Assembly (NCBI GenBank): GCA_025267735.1
Contig: CM046307.1
Location: 2,155,258 to 2,219,257, forward strand
DNA length: 64,000 nucleotides
Origin: Mactra quadrangularis
Lineage: Eukaryota; Mollusca; Bivalvia; Venerida; Mactridae
Direction of reading: 5' to 3'
Below the pieces are notes generated by a model. That model was not told the origin of the DNA and made no database searches. It saw only the letters and a list, made by a program, of their open reading frames with translations. Shown one piece after another: positions 1 to 12,479 of the stretch (position 1 is its first letter; each line of letters begins with the position of its first letter). The position numbers and the translations under genes are program-made.

Positions 1-1495
1 GGGCAGATGGTAAGATTGCAAGTTAGATTGATACAGTTTTGGTAAGTTTCGGTTACTGATGATGAAAATAAGGTTGTGGCTGTTTGTGTTGTTGCTCTTG
101 ATAATGATGCAGTCGCTTTAACAATTATAATCATACTTATCATCATCCAAAACCACAGTACTATTATCAGCAACTGCATCATCATCAACAACAACCACAC
201 AAACAGCAACAACCTTATTTTCATCACCTCAGTTGGTTACCCCGTTTGACCTATGTTGCCAACAGATTACCAAAGTTGGTTACCGAACCCGGTTGACCAA
301 AGCTTCCAAGAACTGCCGACAAAAGTTATTTTTAGTAACATGGTTACCCATGTTAACCGAAGTTGGTTACCCAGGTTAACCAATGTTACCATGAATTGCC
401 GACAAAAGTTATTTTTAGTAACATGGTTACCCAGGTTAACCGGAGTTGGTTACTCAGGTTAACCAATGTTACCAAGACTTGCCGACAAAAGTTATTTTAA
501 GAAACATGGTAACTCAGGTTACCCAAAATATTTTTATTACAGTAAAGGTTCTCTTATTGAGCCAATAAAGATATATATCATCAGCAGCAGCATCATCTTA
601 ATCATCATCACCATCAACAGCCAAAACAAGAACAACTATATTCATCACTATCATCATCAGCATCATCATCATGATCAGCATCGACAACAACAACAGCATT
701 AACAATAATTACCATCATCATCATCTACTCATTATAATAATCATCATCACCATTGTCATCATCAGCATTTAAAACTTATACAACGATAACAACAAAAATC
801 ATCATTATCAACAACAACATAAACGTTCATCGACATCATGATATTATCATACTCCTCATCATCAGCATCAACATCAACAACAGCATTAACAATAATTTCC
901 ATCATCATCATCTACTCATTATAATAATTATTATCATCATTGTCATCATCAAAATTTAAAACTAATACAACGACAACAACAATCATCATCATCAACAGCA
1001 ACAATCATCATCATCATGATATTATCATAATCCTCCTCCTGATCATTATCATCATCATCACAACAACAGCAACTATAATCACAATCATCAACAGCCAAAA
1101 AATTTATTTCATTAATTATCATACTCCTCTTCATCAGCAACTATGAACAGACACAAAATGTTTTTAAAATCAAAATAATTAGAAATATTCTCATTGCAAA
1201 AAACACTTCTTATCAAATTAACTTACTTTAATATATAATATAATATCCGAAAACACTATAACATTTTATCCAAATAATTTCACAATACTGTACTCATTGA
1301 ATGTCTATATACAAATGAAAAAATTCAAACAACTAACCGAATCTAACCAGAATAATGATTGACAAGTGGGCGGAGCAATTGTTCAAAACGAAATGAACAT
1401 TCGCAAAACCCCCTATTCCTTGTCCATAATCTAAAGAAAAGTTCATTCAGTGCAAATTTGTGCCATCATTTTTCTGCCACACTTCGCTTTTTCGT

Positions 1496-1650
1496 CTAAC
1501 CCTAACCCTAACCCTAACCCTAACCCTAACCCTAACCCTAACCCTAACCCTAACCCTAACCCTAACCCTGAACATTCGCAAAACCCCCTATTCCTAACCC
1601 TAACCCTAACCCTAACCCTAACCCCTAACCCTAACCCTAACCCTAACCCC
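1496..1650 (+). repeat. Telomere-type CCCTAA blocks, unit 1
   Basis: Two runs of CCCTAA at 1496-1569 and 1593-1650, separated by about 23 bp. The separator lies in a 27-bp segment (beginning TGAACATTCGC) that also occurs upstream at about 1394. The second run has a CCCCTAA variant. The C-rich strand is on +, as expected at a left chromosome end. Confidence 0.95.
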
Positions 1651-2222
1651 AGGTAACCGCGGGTAGATGTATGGTACAAAGTGGACTCTTTTTTGATATG
1701 CTTAAGCGGTTATAATCATACTTGTCATCATCAAGAACAACAGCAACAATATCACATTATCAGAAACTACACCATCATCATCAACAACAACACCAACAGC
1801 AACAACCACATTCACATCATCGGTAACCGTAACTTACCAAAACTGTATCAATCTAACTCTTACCCTTACCATCTACCCGCGGTAACCCAAACTAACCTTG
1901 GGTAACCACGGTTACCAAAACTAACCCGGGTAGCCGCGGGTAGATGAATGATACAAAGTGGACTGTTTTTTGAGATGCTTAAACGGTTATAATCTTACTT
2001 ATCATCAAAAACAAGAACAACATCGTCAGCAGCATCAGCAATTGCATCATTATCATCAACAACAGCACAAACAGCCACAACCTTATTAACATCATGGGTA
2101 TTCGAAACTAACCAAAACTGTATCAATCTAACTTGTAACCTTGTTTCGGTTACCGATGATGATCGTTAAAGCGTCTCAAAAAAAGAGTCCACTTTGTATC
2201 ATACATCTGCCAGCGGTTACCT
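1651..2222. mobile_element. 570-bp inverted-repeat element inside the array unit
   Basis: About 65 bp at the left (AGGTAACCGCGGGTAGATG, then a TACAAAGTGGACTC motif and a T-run) recurs inverted at the right end (2170-2222) with few changes. A third copy of the motif lies in direct orientation at about 1921. It looks like a MITE or foldback element that was amplified with the array; no coding capacity. Confidence 0.6.
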
Positions 2223-3766
2223 GGGTTAGTTTGGGTAACCGCGATTACCTAGAGTAAGTTCGGGTAACCGCGGGCAGATGGTAAGATTGCAAGTTAGATT
2301 GATACAGTTTTGGTAAGTTTCGGTTACTGATGATGAAAATAAGGTTGTGGCTGTTTGTGTTGTTGCTCTTGATAATGATGCAGTCGCTTTAACAATTATA
2401 ATCATACTTATCATCATCCAAAACCACAGTACTATTATCAGCAACTGCATCATCATCAACAACAACCACACAAACAGCAACAACCTTATTTTCATCACCT
2501 CAGTTGGTTACCCCGTTTGACCTATGTTGCCAACAGATTACCAAAGTTGGTTACCGAACCCGGTTGACCAAAGCTTCCAAGAACTGCCGACAAAAGTTAT
2601 TTTTAGTAACATGGTTACCCATGTTAACCGAAGTTGGTTACCCAGGTTAACCAATGTTACCATGAATTGCCGACAAAAGTTATTTTTAGTAACATGGTTA
2701 CCCAGGTTAACCGGAGTTGGTTACTCAGGTTAACCAATGTTACCAAGACTTGCCGACAAAAGTTATTTTAAGAAACATGGTAACTCAGGTTACCCAAAAT
2801 ATTTTTATTACAGTAAAGGTTCTCTTATTGAGCCAATAAAGATATATATCATCAGCAGCAGCATCATCTTAATCATCATCACCATCAACAGCCAAAACAA
2901 GAACAACTATATTCATCACTATCATCATCAGCATCATCATCATGATCAGCATCGACAACAACAACAGCATTAACAATAATTACCATCATCATCATCTACT
3001 CATTATAATAATCATCATCACCATTGTCATCATCAGCATTTAAAACTTATACAACGATAACAACAAAAATCATCATTATCAACAACAACATAAACGTTCA
3101 TCGACATCATGATATTATCATACTCCTCATCATCAGCATCAACATCAACAACAGCATTAACAATAATTTCCATCATCATCATCTACTCATTATAATAATT
3201 ATTATCATCATTGTCATCATCAAAATTTAAAACTAATACAACGACAACAACAATCATCATCATCAACAGCAACAATCATCATCATCATGATATTATCATA
3301 ATCCTCCTCCTGATCATTATCATCATCATCACAACAACAGCAACTATAATCACAATCATCAACAGCCAAAAAATTTATTTCATTAATTATCATACTCCTC
3401 TTCATCAGCAACTATGAACAGACACAAAATGTTTTTAAAATCAAAATAATTAGAAATATTCTCATTGCAAAAAACACTTCTTATCAAATTAACTTACTTT
3501 AATATATAATATAATATCCGAAAACACTATAACATTTTATCCAAATAATTTCACAATACTGTACTCATTGAATGTCTATATACAAATGAAAAAATTCAAA
3601 CAACTAACCGAATCTAACCAGAATAATGATTGACAAGTGGGCGGAGCAATTGTTCAAAACGAAATGAACATTCGCAAAACCCCCTATTCCTTGTCCATAA
3701 TCTAAAGAAAAGTTCATTCAGTGCAAATTTGTGCCATCATTTTTCTGCCACACTTCGCTTTTTCGT

Positions 3767-3921
3767 CTAACCCTAACCCTAACCCTAACCCTAACCCTAA
3801 CCCTAACCCTAACCCTAACCCTAACCCTAACCCTAACCCTGAACATTCGCAAAACCCCCTATTCCTAACCCTAACCCTAACCCTAACCCTAACCCCTAAC
3901 CCTAACCCTAACCCTAACCCC
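3767..3921 (+). repeat. Telomere-type CCCTAA blocks, unit 2
   Basis: Same two-run arrangement as in unit 1, at 3767-3840 and 3864-3921, offset by exactly 2271 bp. Confidence 0.95.
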
Positions 3922-4493
3922 AGGTAACCGCGGGTAGATGTATGGTACAAAGTGGACTCTTTTTTGATATGCTTAAGCGGTTATAATCATACTTGTCATC
4001 ATCAAGAACAACAGCAACAATATCACATTATCAGAAACTACACCATCATCATCAACAACAACACCAACAGCAACAACCACATTCACATCATCGGTAACCG
4101 TAACTTACCAAAACTGTATCAATCTAACTCTTACCCTTACCATCTACCCGCGGTAACCCAAACTAACCTTGGGTAACCACGGTTACCAAAACTAACCCGG
4201 GTAGCCGCGGGTAGATGAATGATACAAAGTGGACTGTTTTTTGAGATGCTTAAACGGTTATAATCTTACTTATCATCAAAAACAAGAACAACATCGTCAG
4301 CAGCATCAGCAATTGCATCATTATCATCAACAACAGCACAAACAGCCACAACCTTATTAACATCATGGGTATTCGAAACTAACCAAAACTGTATCAATCT
4401 AACTTGTAACCTTGTTTCGGTTACCGATGATGATCGTTAAAGCGTCTCAAAAAAAGAGTCCACTTTGTATCATACATCTGCCAGCGGTTACCT
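3922..4493. mobile_element. 570-bp inverted-repeat element, second copy
   Basis: Exact counterpart of the element at 1651-2222, carried along in array unit 2. Confidence 0.6.
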
Positions 4494-6037
4494 GGGTTAG
4501 TTTGGGTAACCGCGATTACCTAGAGTAAGTTCGGGTAACCGCGGGCAGATGGTAAGATTGCAAGTTAGATTGATACAGTTTTGGTAAGTTTCGGTTACTG
4601 ATGATGAAAATAAGGTTGTGGCTGTTTGTGTTGTTGCTCTTGATAATGATGCAGTCGCTTTAACAATTATAATCATACTTATCATCATCCAAAACCACAG
4701 TACTATTATCAGCAACTGCATCATCATCAACAACAACCACACAAACAGCAACAACCTTATTTTCATCACCTCAGTTGGTTACCCCGTTTGACCTATGTTG
4801 CCAACAGATTACCAAAGTTGGTTACCGAACCCGGTTGACCAAAGCTTCCAAGAACTGCCGACAAAAGTTATTTTTAGTAACATGGTTACCCATGTTAACC
4901 GAAGTTGGTTACCCAGGTTAACCAATGTTACCATGAATTGCCGACAAAAGTTATTTTTAGTAACATGGTTACCCAGGTTAACCGGAGTTGGTTACTCAGG
5001 TTAACCAATGTTACCAAGACTTGCCGACAAAAGTTATTTTAAGAAACATGGTAACTCAGGTTACCCAAAATATTTTTATTACAGTAAAGGTTCTCTTATT
5101 GAGCCAATAAAGATATATATCATCAGCAGCAGCATCATCTTAATCATCATCACCATCAACAGCCAAAACAAGAACAACTATATTCATCACTATCATCATC
5201 AGCATCATCATCATGATCAGCATCGACAACAACAACAGCATTAACAATAATTACCATCATCATCATCTACTCATTATAATAATCATCATCACCATTGTCA
5301 TCATCAGCATTTAAAACTTATACAACGATAACAACAAAAATCATCATTATCAACAACAACATAAACGTTCATCGACATCATGATATTATCATACTCCTCA
5401 TCATCAGCATCAACATCAACAACAGCATTAACAATAATTTCCATCATCATCATCTACTCATTATAATAATTATTATCATCATTGTCATCATCAAAATTTA
5501 AAACTAATACAACGACAACAACAATCATCATCATCAACAGCAACAATCATCATCATCATGATATTATCATAATCCTCCTCCTGATCATTATCATCATCAT
5601 CACAACAACAGCAACTATAATCACAATCATCAACAGCCAAAAAATTTATTTCATTAATTATCATACTCCTCTTCATCAGCAACTATGAACAGACACAAAA
5701 TGTTTTTAAAATCAAAATAATTAGAAATATTCTCATTGCAAAAAACACTTCTTATCAAATTAACTTACTTTAATATATAATATAATATCCGAAAACACTA
5801 TAACATTTTATCCAAATAATTTCACAATACTGTACTCATTGAATGTCTATATACAAATGAAAAAATTCAAACAACTAACCGAATCTAACCAGAATAATGA
5901 TTGACAAGTGGGCGGAGCAATTGTTCAAAACGAAATGAACATTCGCAAAACCCCCTATTCCTTGTCCATAATCTAAAGAAAAGTTCATTCAGTGCAAATT
6001 TGTGCCATCATTTTTCTGCCACACTTCGCTTTTTCGT

Positions 6038-6186
6038 CTAACCCTAACCCTAACCCTAACCCTAACCCTAACCCTAACCCTAACCCTAACCCTAACCCTA
6101 ACCCTGAACATTCGCAAAACCCCCTATTCCTAACCCTAACCCTAACCCTAACCCTAACCCCTAACCCTAACCCTAACCCTAACCCC
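6038..6186 (+). repeat. Telomere-type CCCTAA blocks, unit 3
   Basis: Runs at 6038-6105 and 6129-6186. The first run is one hexamer shorter than in units 1 and 2, which accounts for the 2265-bp length of this unit. Confidence 0.95.
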
Positions 6187-6758
6187 AGGTAACCGCGGGT
6201 AGATGTATGGTACAAAGTGGACTCTTTTTTGATATGCTTAAGCGGTTATAATCATACTTGTCATCATCAAGAACAACAGCAACAATATCACATTATCAGA
6301 AACTACACCATCATCATCAACAACAACACCAACAGCAACAACCACATTCACATCATCGGTAACCGTAACTTACCAAAACTGTATCAATCTAACTCTTACC
6401 CTTACCATCTACCCGCGGTAACCCAAACTAACCTTGGGTAACCACGGTTACCAAAACTAACCCGGGTAGCCGCGGGTAGATGAATGATACAAAGTGGACT
6501 GTTTTTTGAGATGCTTAAACGGTTATAATCTTACTTATCATCAAAAACAAGAACAACATCGTCAGCAGCATCAGCAATTGCATCATTATCATCAACAACA
6601 GCACAAACAGCCACAACCTTATTAACATCATGGGTATTCGAAACTAACCAAAACTGTATCAATCTAACTTGTAACCTTGTTTCGGTTACCGATGATGATC
6701 GTTAAAGCGTCTCAAAAAAAGAGTCCACTTTGTATCATACATCTGCCAGCGGTTACCT
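6187..6758. mobile_element. 570-bp inverted-repeat element, third copy
   Basis: Exact counterpart of the element at 1651-2222, carried along in array unit 3. Unit 4 ends before this element. Confidence 0.6.
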
Positions 6759-8224
6759 GGGTTAGTTTGGGTAACCGCGATTACCTAGAGTAAGTTCGGG
6801 TAACCGCGGGCAGATGGTAAGATTGCAAGTTAGATTGATACAGTTTTGGTAAGTTTCGGTTACTGATGATGAAAATAAGGTTGTGGCTGTTTGTGTTGTT
6901 GCTCTTGATAATGATGCAGTCGCTTTAACAATTATAATCATACTTATCATCATCCAAAACCACAGTACTATTATCAGCAACTGCATCATCATCAACAACA
7001 ACCACACAAACAGCAACAACCTTATTTTCATCACCTCAGTTGGTTACCCCGTTTGACCTATGTTGCCAACAGATTACCAAAGTTGGTTACCGAACCCGGT
7101 TGACCAAAGCTTCCAAGAACTGCCGACAAAAGTTATTTTTAGTAACATGGTTACCCATGTTAACCGAAGTTGGTTACCCAGGTTAACCAATGTTACCATG
7201 AATTGCCGACAAAAGTTATTTTTAGTAACATGGTTACCCAGGTTAACCGGAGTTGGTTACTCAGGTTAACCAATGTTACCAAGACTTGCCGACAAAAGTT
7301 ATTTTAAGAAACATGGTAACTCAGGTTACCCAAAATATTTTTATTACAGTAAAGGTTCTCTTATTGAGCCAATAAAGATATATATCATCAGCAGCAGCAT
7401 CATCTTAATCATCATCACCATCAACAGCCAAAACAAGAACAACTATATTCATCACTATCATCATCAGCATCATCATCATGATCAGCATCGACAACAACAA
7501 CAGCATTAACAATAATTACCATCATCATCATCTACTCATTATAATAATCATCATCACCATTGTCATCATCAGCATTTAAAACTTATACAACGATAACAAT
7601 AAAAATCATCATTATCAACAACAACATAAACGTTCATCGACATCATGATATTATCATACTCCTCATCATCAGCATCAACATCAACAACAGCATTAACAAT
7701 AATTTCCATCATCATCATCTACTCATTATAATAATTATTATCATCATTGTCATCATCAAAATTTAAAACTAATACAACGACAACAACAATCATCATCATC
7801 AACAGCAACAATCATCATCATCATGATATTATCATAATCCTCCTCCTGATCATTATCATCATCATCACAACAACAGCAACTATAATCACAATCATCAACA
7901 GCCAAAAAATTTATTTCATTAATTATCATACTCCTCTTCATCAGCAACTATGAACAGACACAAAATGTTTTTAAAATCAAAATAATTAGAAATATTCTCA
8001 TTGCAAAAAACACTTCTTATCAAATTAACTTACTTTAATATATAATATAATATCCGAAAACACTATAACATTTTATCCAAATAATTTCACAATACTGTAC
8101 TCATTGAATGTCTATATACAAATGAAAAAATTCAAACAACTAACCGAATCTAACCAGAATAATGATTGACAAGTGGGCGGAGCAATTGTTCAAAACGAAA
8201 TGAACATTCGCAAAACCCCCTATT

Positions 8225-8391
8225 CCTAACCCTAACCCTAACCCTAACCCTAACCCTAACCCTAACCCTAACCCTAACCCTAACCCCTAACCCTAACCCC
8301 TAACCCTAACCCTAACCCTAACCCTAACCCTAACCCTAACCCTAACCCTAACCCTAACCCTAACCCTAACCCTAACCCTAACCCTAACCCC
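8225..8391 (+). repeat. Telomere-type CCCTAA block ending the array
   Basis: A single 167-bp run with CCCCTAA variants near its start. It follows the first copy of the TGAACATTCGC segment directly, so the roughly 170 bp between the two copies seen in the other units is missing here. Its right edge joins intron-like DNA of the neighbouring gene through AACCCC. Confidence 0.92.
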
Positions 8392-8420
8392 AAACCCAAA
8401 TTGACCAGACCACAACTTAC

Positions 8421-8480
8421 CATTTTCCGTATCATTATCAATCACGAACAAACCATCAGTTTGATCTTCTTCTTCTTGCT
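8421..8480 (-). pseudogene. Broken copy of an acidic 29-codon exon
   Basis: The 3' part of the exon at 12480-12566, together with its donor (G|GTAAGTTG) and the first intron bases, is repeated here almost without change. The encoded end is DGLFVIDNDTEN. The 5' part diverges, and where the intact copy has an acceptor TTTTAG|GTGA this copy reads TTTCACATG, so no AG is in place. I read it as a duplicated and broken exon truncated by the telomere-type repeat at 8391. Confidence 0.65.
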
Positions 8481-8522
8481 CTATTCTCGATGAATGTTGG
8501 GTTCAACATGTGAAATGACTTG

Positions 8523-8839
8523 GATTGCATTGTAAGTACGGCATTGTCAGGTAATTGAGTACTGGTTCCTTATGTGTCCAGGAAAAATAATCACTTGACT
8601 GTACTGGCAACAGCCGCTCTACTGGAACGATGATAAGCATTGCATCTTTCATGGAATGGGATATGGAACAAATTAAAATTGAAAACAACAACAACAATTT
8701 CGCTTATGTATAATTTTCTGTTGCAAGGTCATGTTCAACAATCTTTAAATGGAAACTTTGAAAACATAATACAATTGCATAGTAAGTACGATACTGTCAG
8801 ATTATAGAGTACTGTTTTTTGTGTCCGGGAAAAATAAAT
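8523..8839. repeat. Diverged direct repeat pair of about 70 bp
   Basis: Segments at 8523-8592 and 8772-8839 share the pattern TTGCATNGTAAGTACG, then CTGTCAG, GAGTACTG, GTGTCC and GGAAAAATAA. Not recognised. The rest of 8480-9100 holds TTAACTAGTTAC-like repeats and a short (TA)n run at 9056. Confidence 0.55.
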
Positions 8840-9101
8840 AGGAATAGCTGACTACAGTATTTATGGTGGCACATTTCTTTTTCCAGATAACTACATAACT
8901 TACAAGTTGGTTAATTGGCTACGTAACTTGATAACTACTTACCAGTTAGAGAATTTAAATATGTGGTAAATGGTTAACTAGTTACGTTACCAGTTAATCA
9001 AATAATTAACTGTTTAGTTGTGTGGTTATCAGGAAGCAGAAATACGCCACCACAGTATATATATATATATATTAAATATATTTGCTTTCTTTTCTCGTTA
9101 A

Positions 9102-10052
9102 TTACGTGCGCTTCTGTAAGCGCAGGAGTTTCCTCCGAAATGAATCGTACGATCGGTCAGGTAAATGTAAGTCTCGACAGGCAGTCTTATATTGATTATA
9201 TTTACTTGCTGTGGTTAATTGACTATCAACGGATAGATTACCCACAATGGCTAGTTCAATTGGTGACCACTTGGAGTAACATTGGTCACTGGGTACATGA
9301 CTATGCAAGTCTTGCACATCAGTCACTTCGGGAACTACAACTACGTTATCATCTGGCTCTACATGGTCATGGGTGTCATCTTGCAAAGACAAAACGGGGT
9401 CCTTGATAAGTTCACGGTTTGGTGGGGTATCTTTTATTTCAGTCTTGATTGCCTCATGTTTCAATGGTATAGACGAATGCAGGCTATAAATTTTAACACT
9501 GTTTACACCCGGAATGAGGAATGGTGATTGTATCTCTAGCTGTCTTAATGTAGACTGAGGAACTGGCAGATCGTTCACTAGTTGGCGTAATGAGTAAAAA
9601 TGAACATAATGTCCGTCTTGGATGAAGGCCACACACGAGATAAAAGCCAATACCTTCACTTTATCATCAACGTGTAGAGATTTCTCTTTGATCTTCTCCA
9701 GTGAGCTTTTAATCCATGGGAATACAACACCAGACCACTTGGATGAATGACACAGTTTACGGTTCTCAAGTTCGGTTAACACCAAGTTTTGCATGAGCGC
9801 ACAATCACGTTCCAGTTCACTATCTTGGTCAGATACATCTGTGACAACCCAATAGCCGCAGCTAAATTCCCAATACAATCCCAGATTTCGGTGATCATCG
9901 TAATTCCGAAAAGCGGGGAAGTAACTTAACTTCATTCCATTTATACCTTGTTCAATTACGTCTTCCACATTAACCTTCATTTTATGCAATAACTTTCTCA
10001 CTTCGCCAAACACATTTGGTGCACTTAAAGTTCTTAGCTGTACACAACCTTT
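9102..10052 (-). CDS. C-terminal part of an unrecognised protein, SANT/Myb-like end
   Basis: This frame is open from about 10052 and ends at 9102 (about 315 codons). It continues the 651-codon frame upstream but in another reading frame; the two overlap over 9985-10052, so one indel or sequence error there separates them. The last 60 residues (KWSPIELAIVG, then YKTACRDLHLPDRSYDS and FRRKLLRL) resemble a SANT/Myb-like DNA-binding helix bundle, which would suit a nuclear or transposon-encoded protein. A low-complexity acidic linker (DDTHDHVEPDDNVVVVPE) precedes it. I do not recognise the family. Base composition is richer in G+C than the flanking DNA. Confidence 0.6.
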   Translation of the reverse strand, partial: KGCVQLRTLSAPNVFGEVRKLLHKMKVNVEDVIEQGINGMKLSYFPAFRNYDDHRNLGLYWEFSCGYWVVTDVSDQDSELERDCALMQNLVLTELENRKLCHSSKWSGVVFPWIKSSLEKIKEKSLHVDDKVKVLAFISCVAFIQDGHYVHFYSLRQLVNDLPVPQSTLRQLEIQSPFLIPGVNSVKIYSLHSSIPLKHEAIKTEIKDTPPNRELIKDPVLSLQDDTHDHVEPDDNVVVVPEVTDVQDLHSHVPSDQCYSKWSPIELAIVGNLSVDSQLTTASKYNQYKTACRDLHLPDRSYDSFRRKLLRLQKRT

Positions 10053-11915
10053 TCACTAAGTCTGCCACATTGATACAGCCCACTATTTTGGGTTTGGTCC
10101 TTCCATCGGCTTTCAATAAACGCAAATAATTGTCATAGCAGGTAAATAATTTGCCAATCGTATGGAAATCTCTCAGTATTATGTCTAATAAGCGACGGCC
10201 TAACGCTAAATTACTGCCACCGATTAAGTTGTATAAGCCACTTATGCTTTGCAGCTTTCGTTGGATACCCTGATTTTTGGTGAAAATAGAAACAGGTGGC
10301 AAAGTTCTATTGTCAACACAACAATAGCCACTGTTGTCCAAACACAGAAAACCTCTCTGGTCGGTCAGGCAACGGGTTGGGTACTGGATACCGGGTCCGA
10401 GATTCTTCGAGTATTGATTCGACAAACTACACAATGGACGTCCCCACAAAAGCTTCTCGAGCGCAAGTTCAATCTGGTACACGTCCCAGGTCAACCGTGT
10501 GTCGCCAGTTCCTCTTCCAGACCGGAAAGCAGACTCCAAAAATTTGTGAAGAGATAGACCTACCACTCTACACAGTTTCAACGTGCTGGCATGTCTTAAG
10601 AATGGTACTATCAGTGGGTGTTTTTCGAGCAATTCTCCAAGACGTTCTAGTCGTACAAATTCTGCTCCAGTAACGGAACTGGACCGCTGACCAATACTTA
10701 TAACAAACTCCAATCTGCATACTCCTCGGTCCATTTGAAAAAAGTTGTTTTGTATTTCAGACAGGTATGTCAATGCGTCAGTGTACAGGTTTTTCTGACC
10801 TACAGCCGTAAAAAGACCTTCAAGCATGATCACGGATGCGGACACTGGATGCACTCTACTCTTCGGATAACGGTGAGGTAAGTCCGAGTATAATTGCACG
10901 AATCGGATGCTTTCTGGTAAAGTACATACCGCCTTCAAATCGTTACTAATCTGCAACCGGCGGTTGGTCAGTGGTGACTGCAGGTTGGCACATTCAAAAA
11001 ATGAACAGGCAGACGTTAGCATACAGTTCGAACCACCCGACGACAAACTTTCCACTCCTGCTCGAGACCAAAACATATCCACAAAGTCCGAGGATATCCG
11101 ATGACCATCATGCACGCAGATGTCTTTTACGGCATTGGCATCCTTAACGGGTAAGTCCACCGGGGTCTCACACTTCTCACCGAATCTGAATGAAAACAAC
11201 ATTTTCTGGAAATCAGGAAGTCCAATCAAATCAGTGTGTTCTAAGGCACGCTGAAATGTGTCCAACACATGAATTTGATGGCCTGGCAACACAAACAATC
11301 GCTTGGCGTCATTTAAGTTATTTTTGGCCAAAGTGTCTATAGCGATACCTTGTCTGAACATGTCCTTCAGACCATCCTGAAAACGAGATTTCAGTCTTTC
11401 AATGTAAGTGTATGTTAAACGGGTAAGTACTGCATAATCGTATATTGTTCTTGATTCATTAGGTTTCGGAATAAATCCCAGCCAAGTCTCGAATGATCCA
11501 TCATATATAATTTGAGTTCCAACGCAATCTTTTAGCACCGCTAAACTGTTATCTGTATAACAACGGATATTCAAATGTTTCTTGATAACAGGGTAAAAAC
11601 GACGTAAACTTCGTACCCCTAATGGTAATAGTTCGAAATGGCGAAACTCAGACTTCAGACCGGTTGCAATGTTCAACCACTCAATAGTCACTCCATCGAT
11701 ATCAGAAGTATGTAGCAATTCCTCTTGGTCTACTCCCATTTTAAGGGCAGTAGGTCGAACAGCTATATGATCATCACGATGCAAAAACTTAAGTAAACTG
11801 TTGTTCTTTTTCCACGACTCGGCGAAACTAATAGAATTTTCCGTCGCTGTGTCAATTAAAAACAAACTTTCCTCTTCATCTTCCTCTTCCTCAGACTCAT
11901 CTCTACTACTTTCAC
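9982..11915 (-). CDS. Large unrecognised protein, N-terminal part (acidic start)
   Basis: Open frame of about 640 codons. I place its 5' end at 11915 because the sequence there reads TTTCAG|GTGAAAG, a good acceptor, and the phase (two bases to complete a Gly codon) fits the donor of the 87-bp exon at 12480. The start is strongly acidic (DESEEEEDEEES, then LFLIDTATEN), and this piece is itself related to that upstream exon (LFVIDNDTEN). The rest is a globular-looking, Leu-rich protein without transmembrane segments; typical stretches are FELLPLGVRSLRRFYPVI and RLEFVISIGQRSSSVTGAEF. No catalytic motif was recognised. It ends in a stop at 9982 after drifting into a poor-looking tail, while the other frame carries on. 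Candidates are a subtelomeric multicopy gene or an accessory protein of a large transposon. Confidence 0.65.
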
Positions 11916-11984
11916 CTGAAATGACACGAAAACACAATGTAAGTCAAAAGATAATACAGTTTGTTTGGGTTTAACGGCGCATCA

Positions 11985-12160
11985 CCACAAAACTGTTAAT
12001 TTGGGGTAAACTAAGAGTTAACTAGAGTTTACTAGGAGTTTACTCCTGTTCACTACTATTACCGTTTAAAATCGATAAGGGGTAAATTAAGTAATTAACC
12101 CCGGTTTGGGGTTGTATTCGGAGTTTACTCCAAGATTACTCTAACTCTACCCTAACCTTT
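11985..12160. repeat. GTTTACTCC-type minisatellite DNA, left part
   Basis: Degenerate repeats of GGGGTAAACTAGGAGTTTAC-like sequence, the same family as at 12615-12669 and 19080-19830. It lies in the intron between the exons at 12480 and 11915. Confidence 0.7.
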
Positions 12161-12479
12161 TTTCTTTATTCCACGTTTCTCACCCTCATAACTAGGTTTA
12201 TTTCTGTTACAATACAAGCCATATCTCATACCCTTTAACAGTATACAACAGCTTTAGCCAGCTCCGCGTTGGTTCGAATCACATCCAAAACCCACCTCGT
12301 TGTTTCCTTGAGCAAGAAACTTAATCTTAATTGCTTAGTACTAGGGAACCAGGAAGCGGATTCGAGAGTGATTAATATACGTTGTAAGAACTTGTTTCAC
12401 ATTCGAGCTAAAATAAATTTGTATAAACAAGTTTTAGGGTACCGAACCCCAAACCCAAATTGACCAGACCACAACTTAC

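Larger units (their letters stand above)
1..8391. repeat. Subtelomere-type tandem array, 2271-bp unit
   Basis: Four tandem copies start at 1, 2272, 4543 and 6808. The first two are 2271 bp, the third 2265 bp (one CCCTAA hexamer fewer), and the fourth is cut short at its telomere block. Copies are almost identical by eye; copy 4 has a visible change near 7600 (caacaataaaa for caacaacaaaa). Each unit contains, in order: a GGTTAACC/GGTTACC-rich segment, about 500 bp of CAT/CAA/CAG trinucleotide-rich DNA, an AT-rich spacer, two CCCTAA blocks and a 570-bp inverted-repeat element. The short open frames are low-complexity by-products (poly-His, Ile, Asn, or Asn-Pro from CCCTAA) and are not genes. 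Confidence 0.95.

Noticed and set aside
253..7953. Repeated small frames with poly-His, poly-Ile/Asn or Asn-Pro runs
   Set aside because: Products of CAT/CAA trinucleotide DNA and CCCTAA repeats in the subtelomeric array; they recur once per 2271-bp unit and look like no protein.
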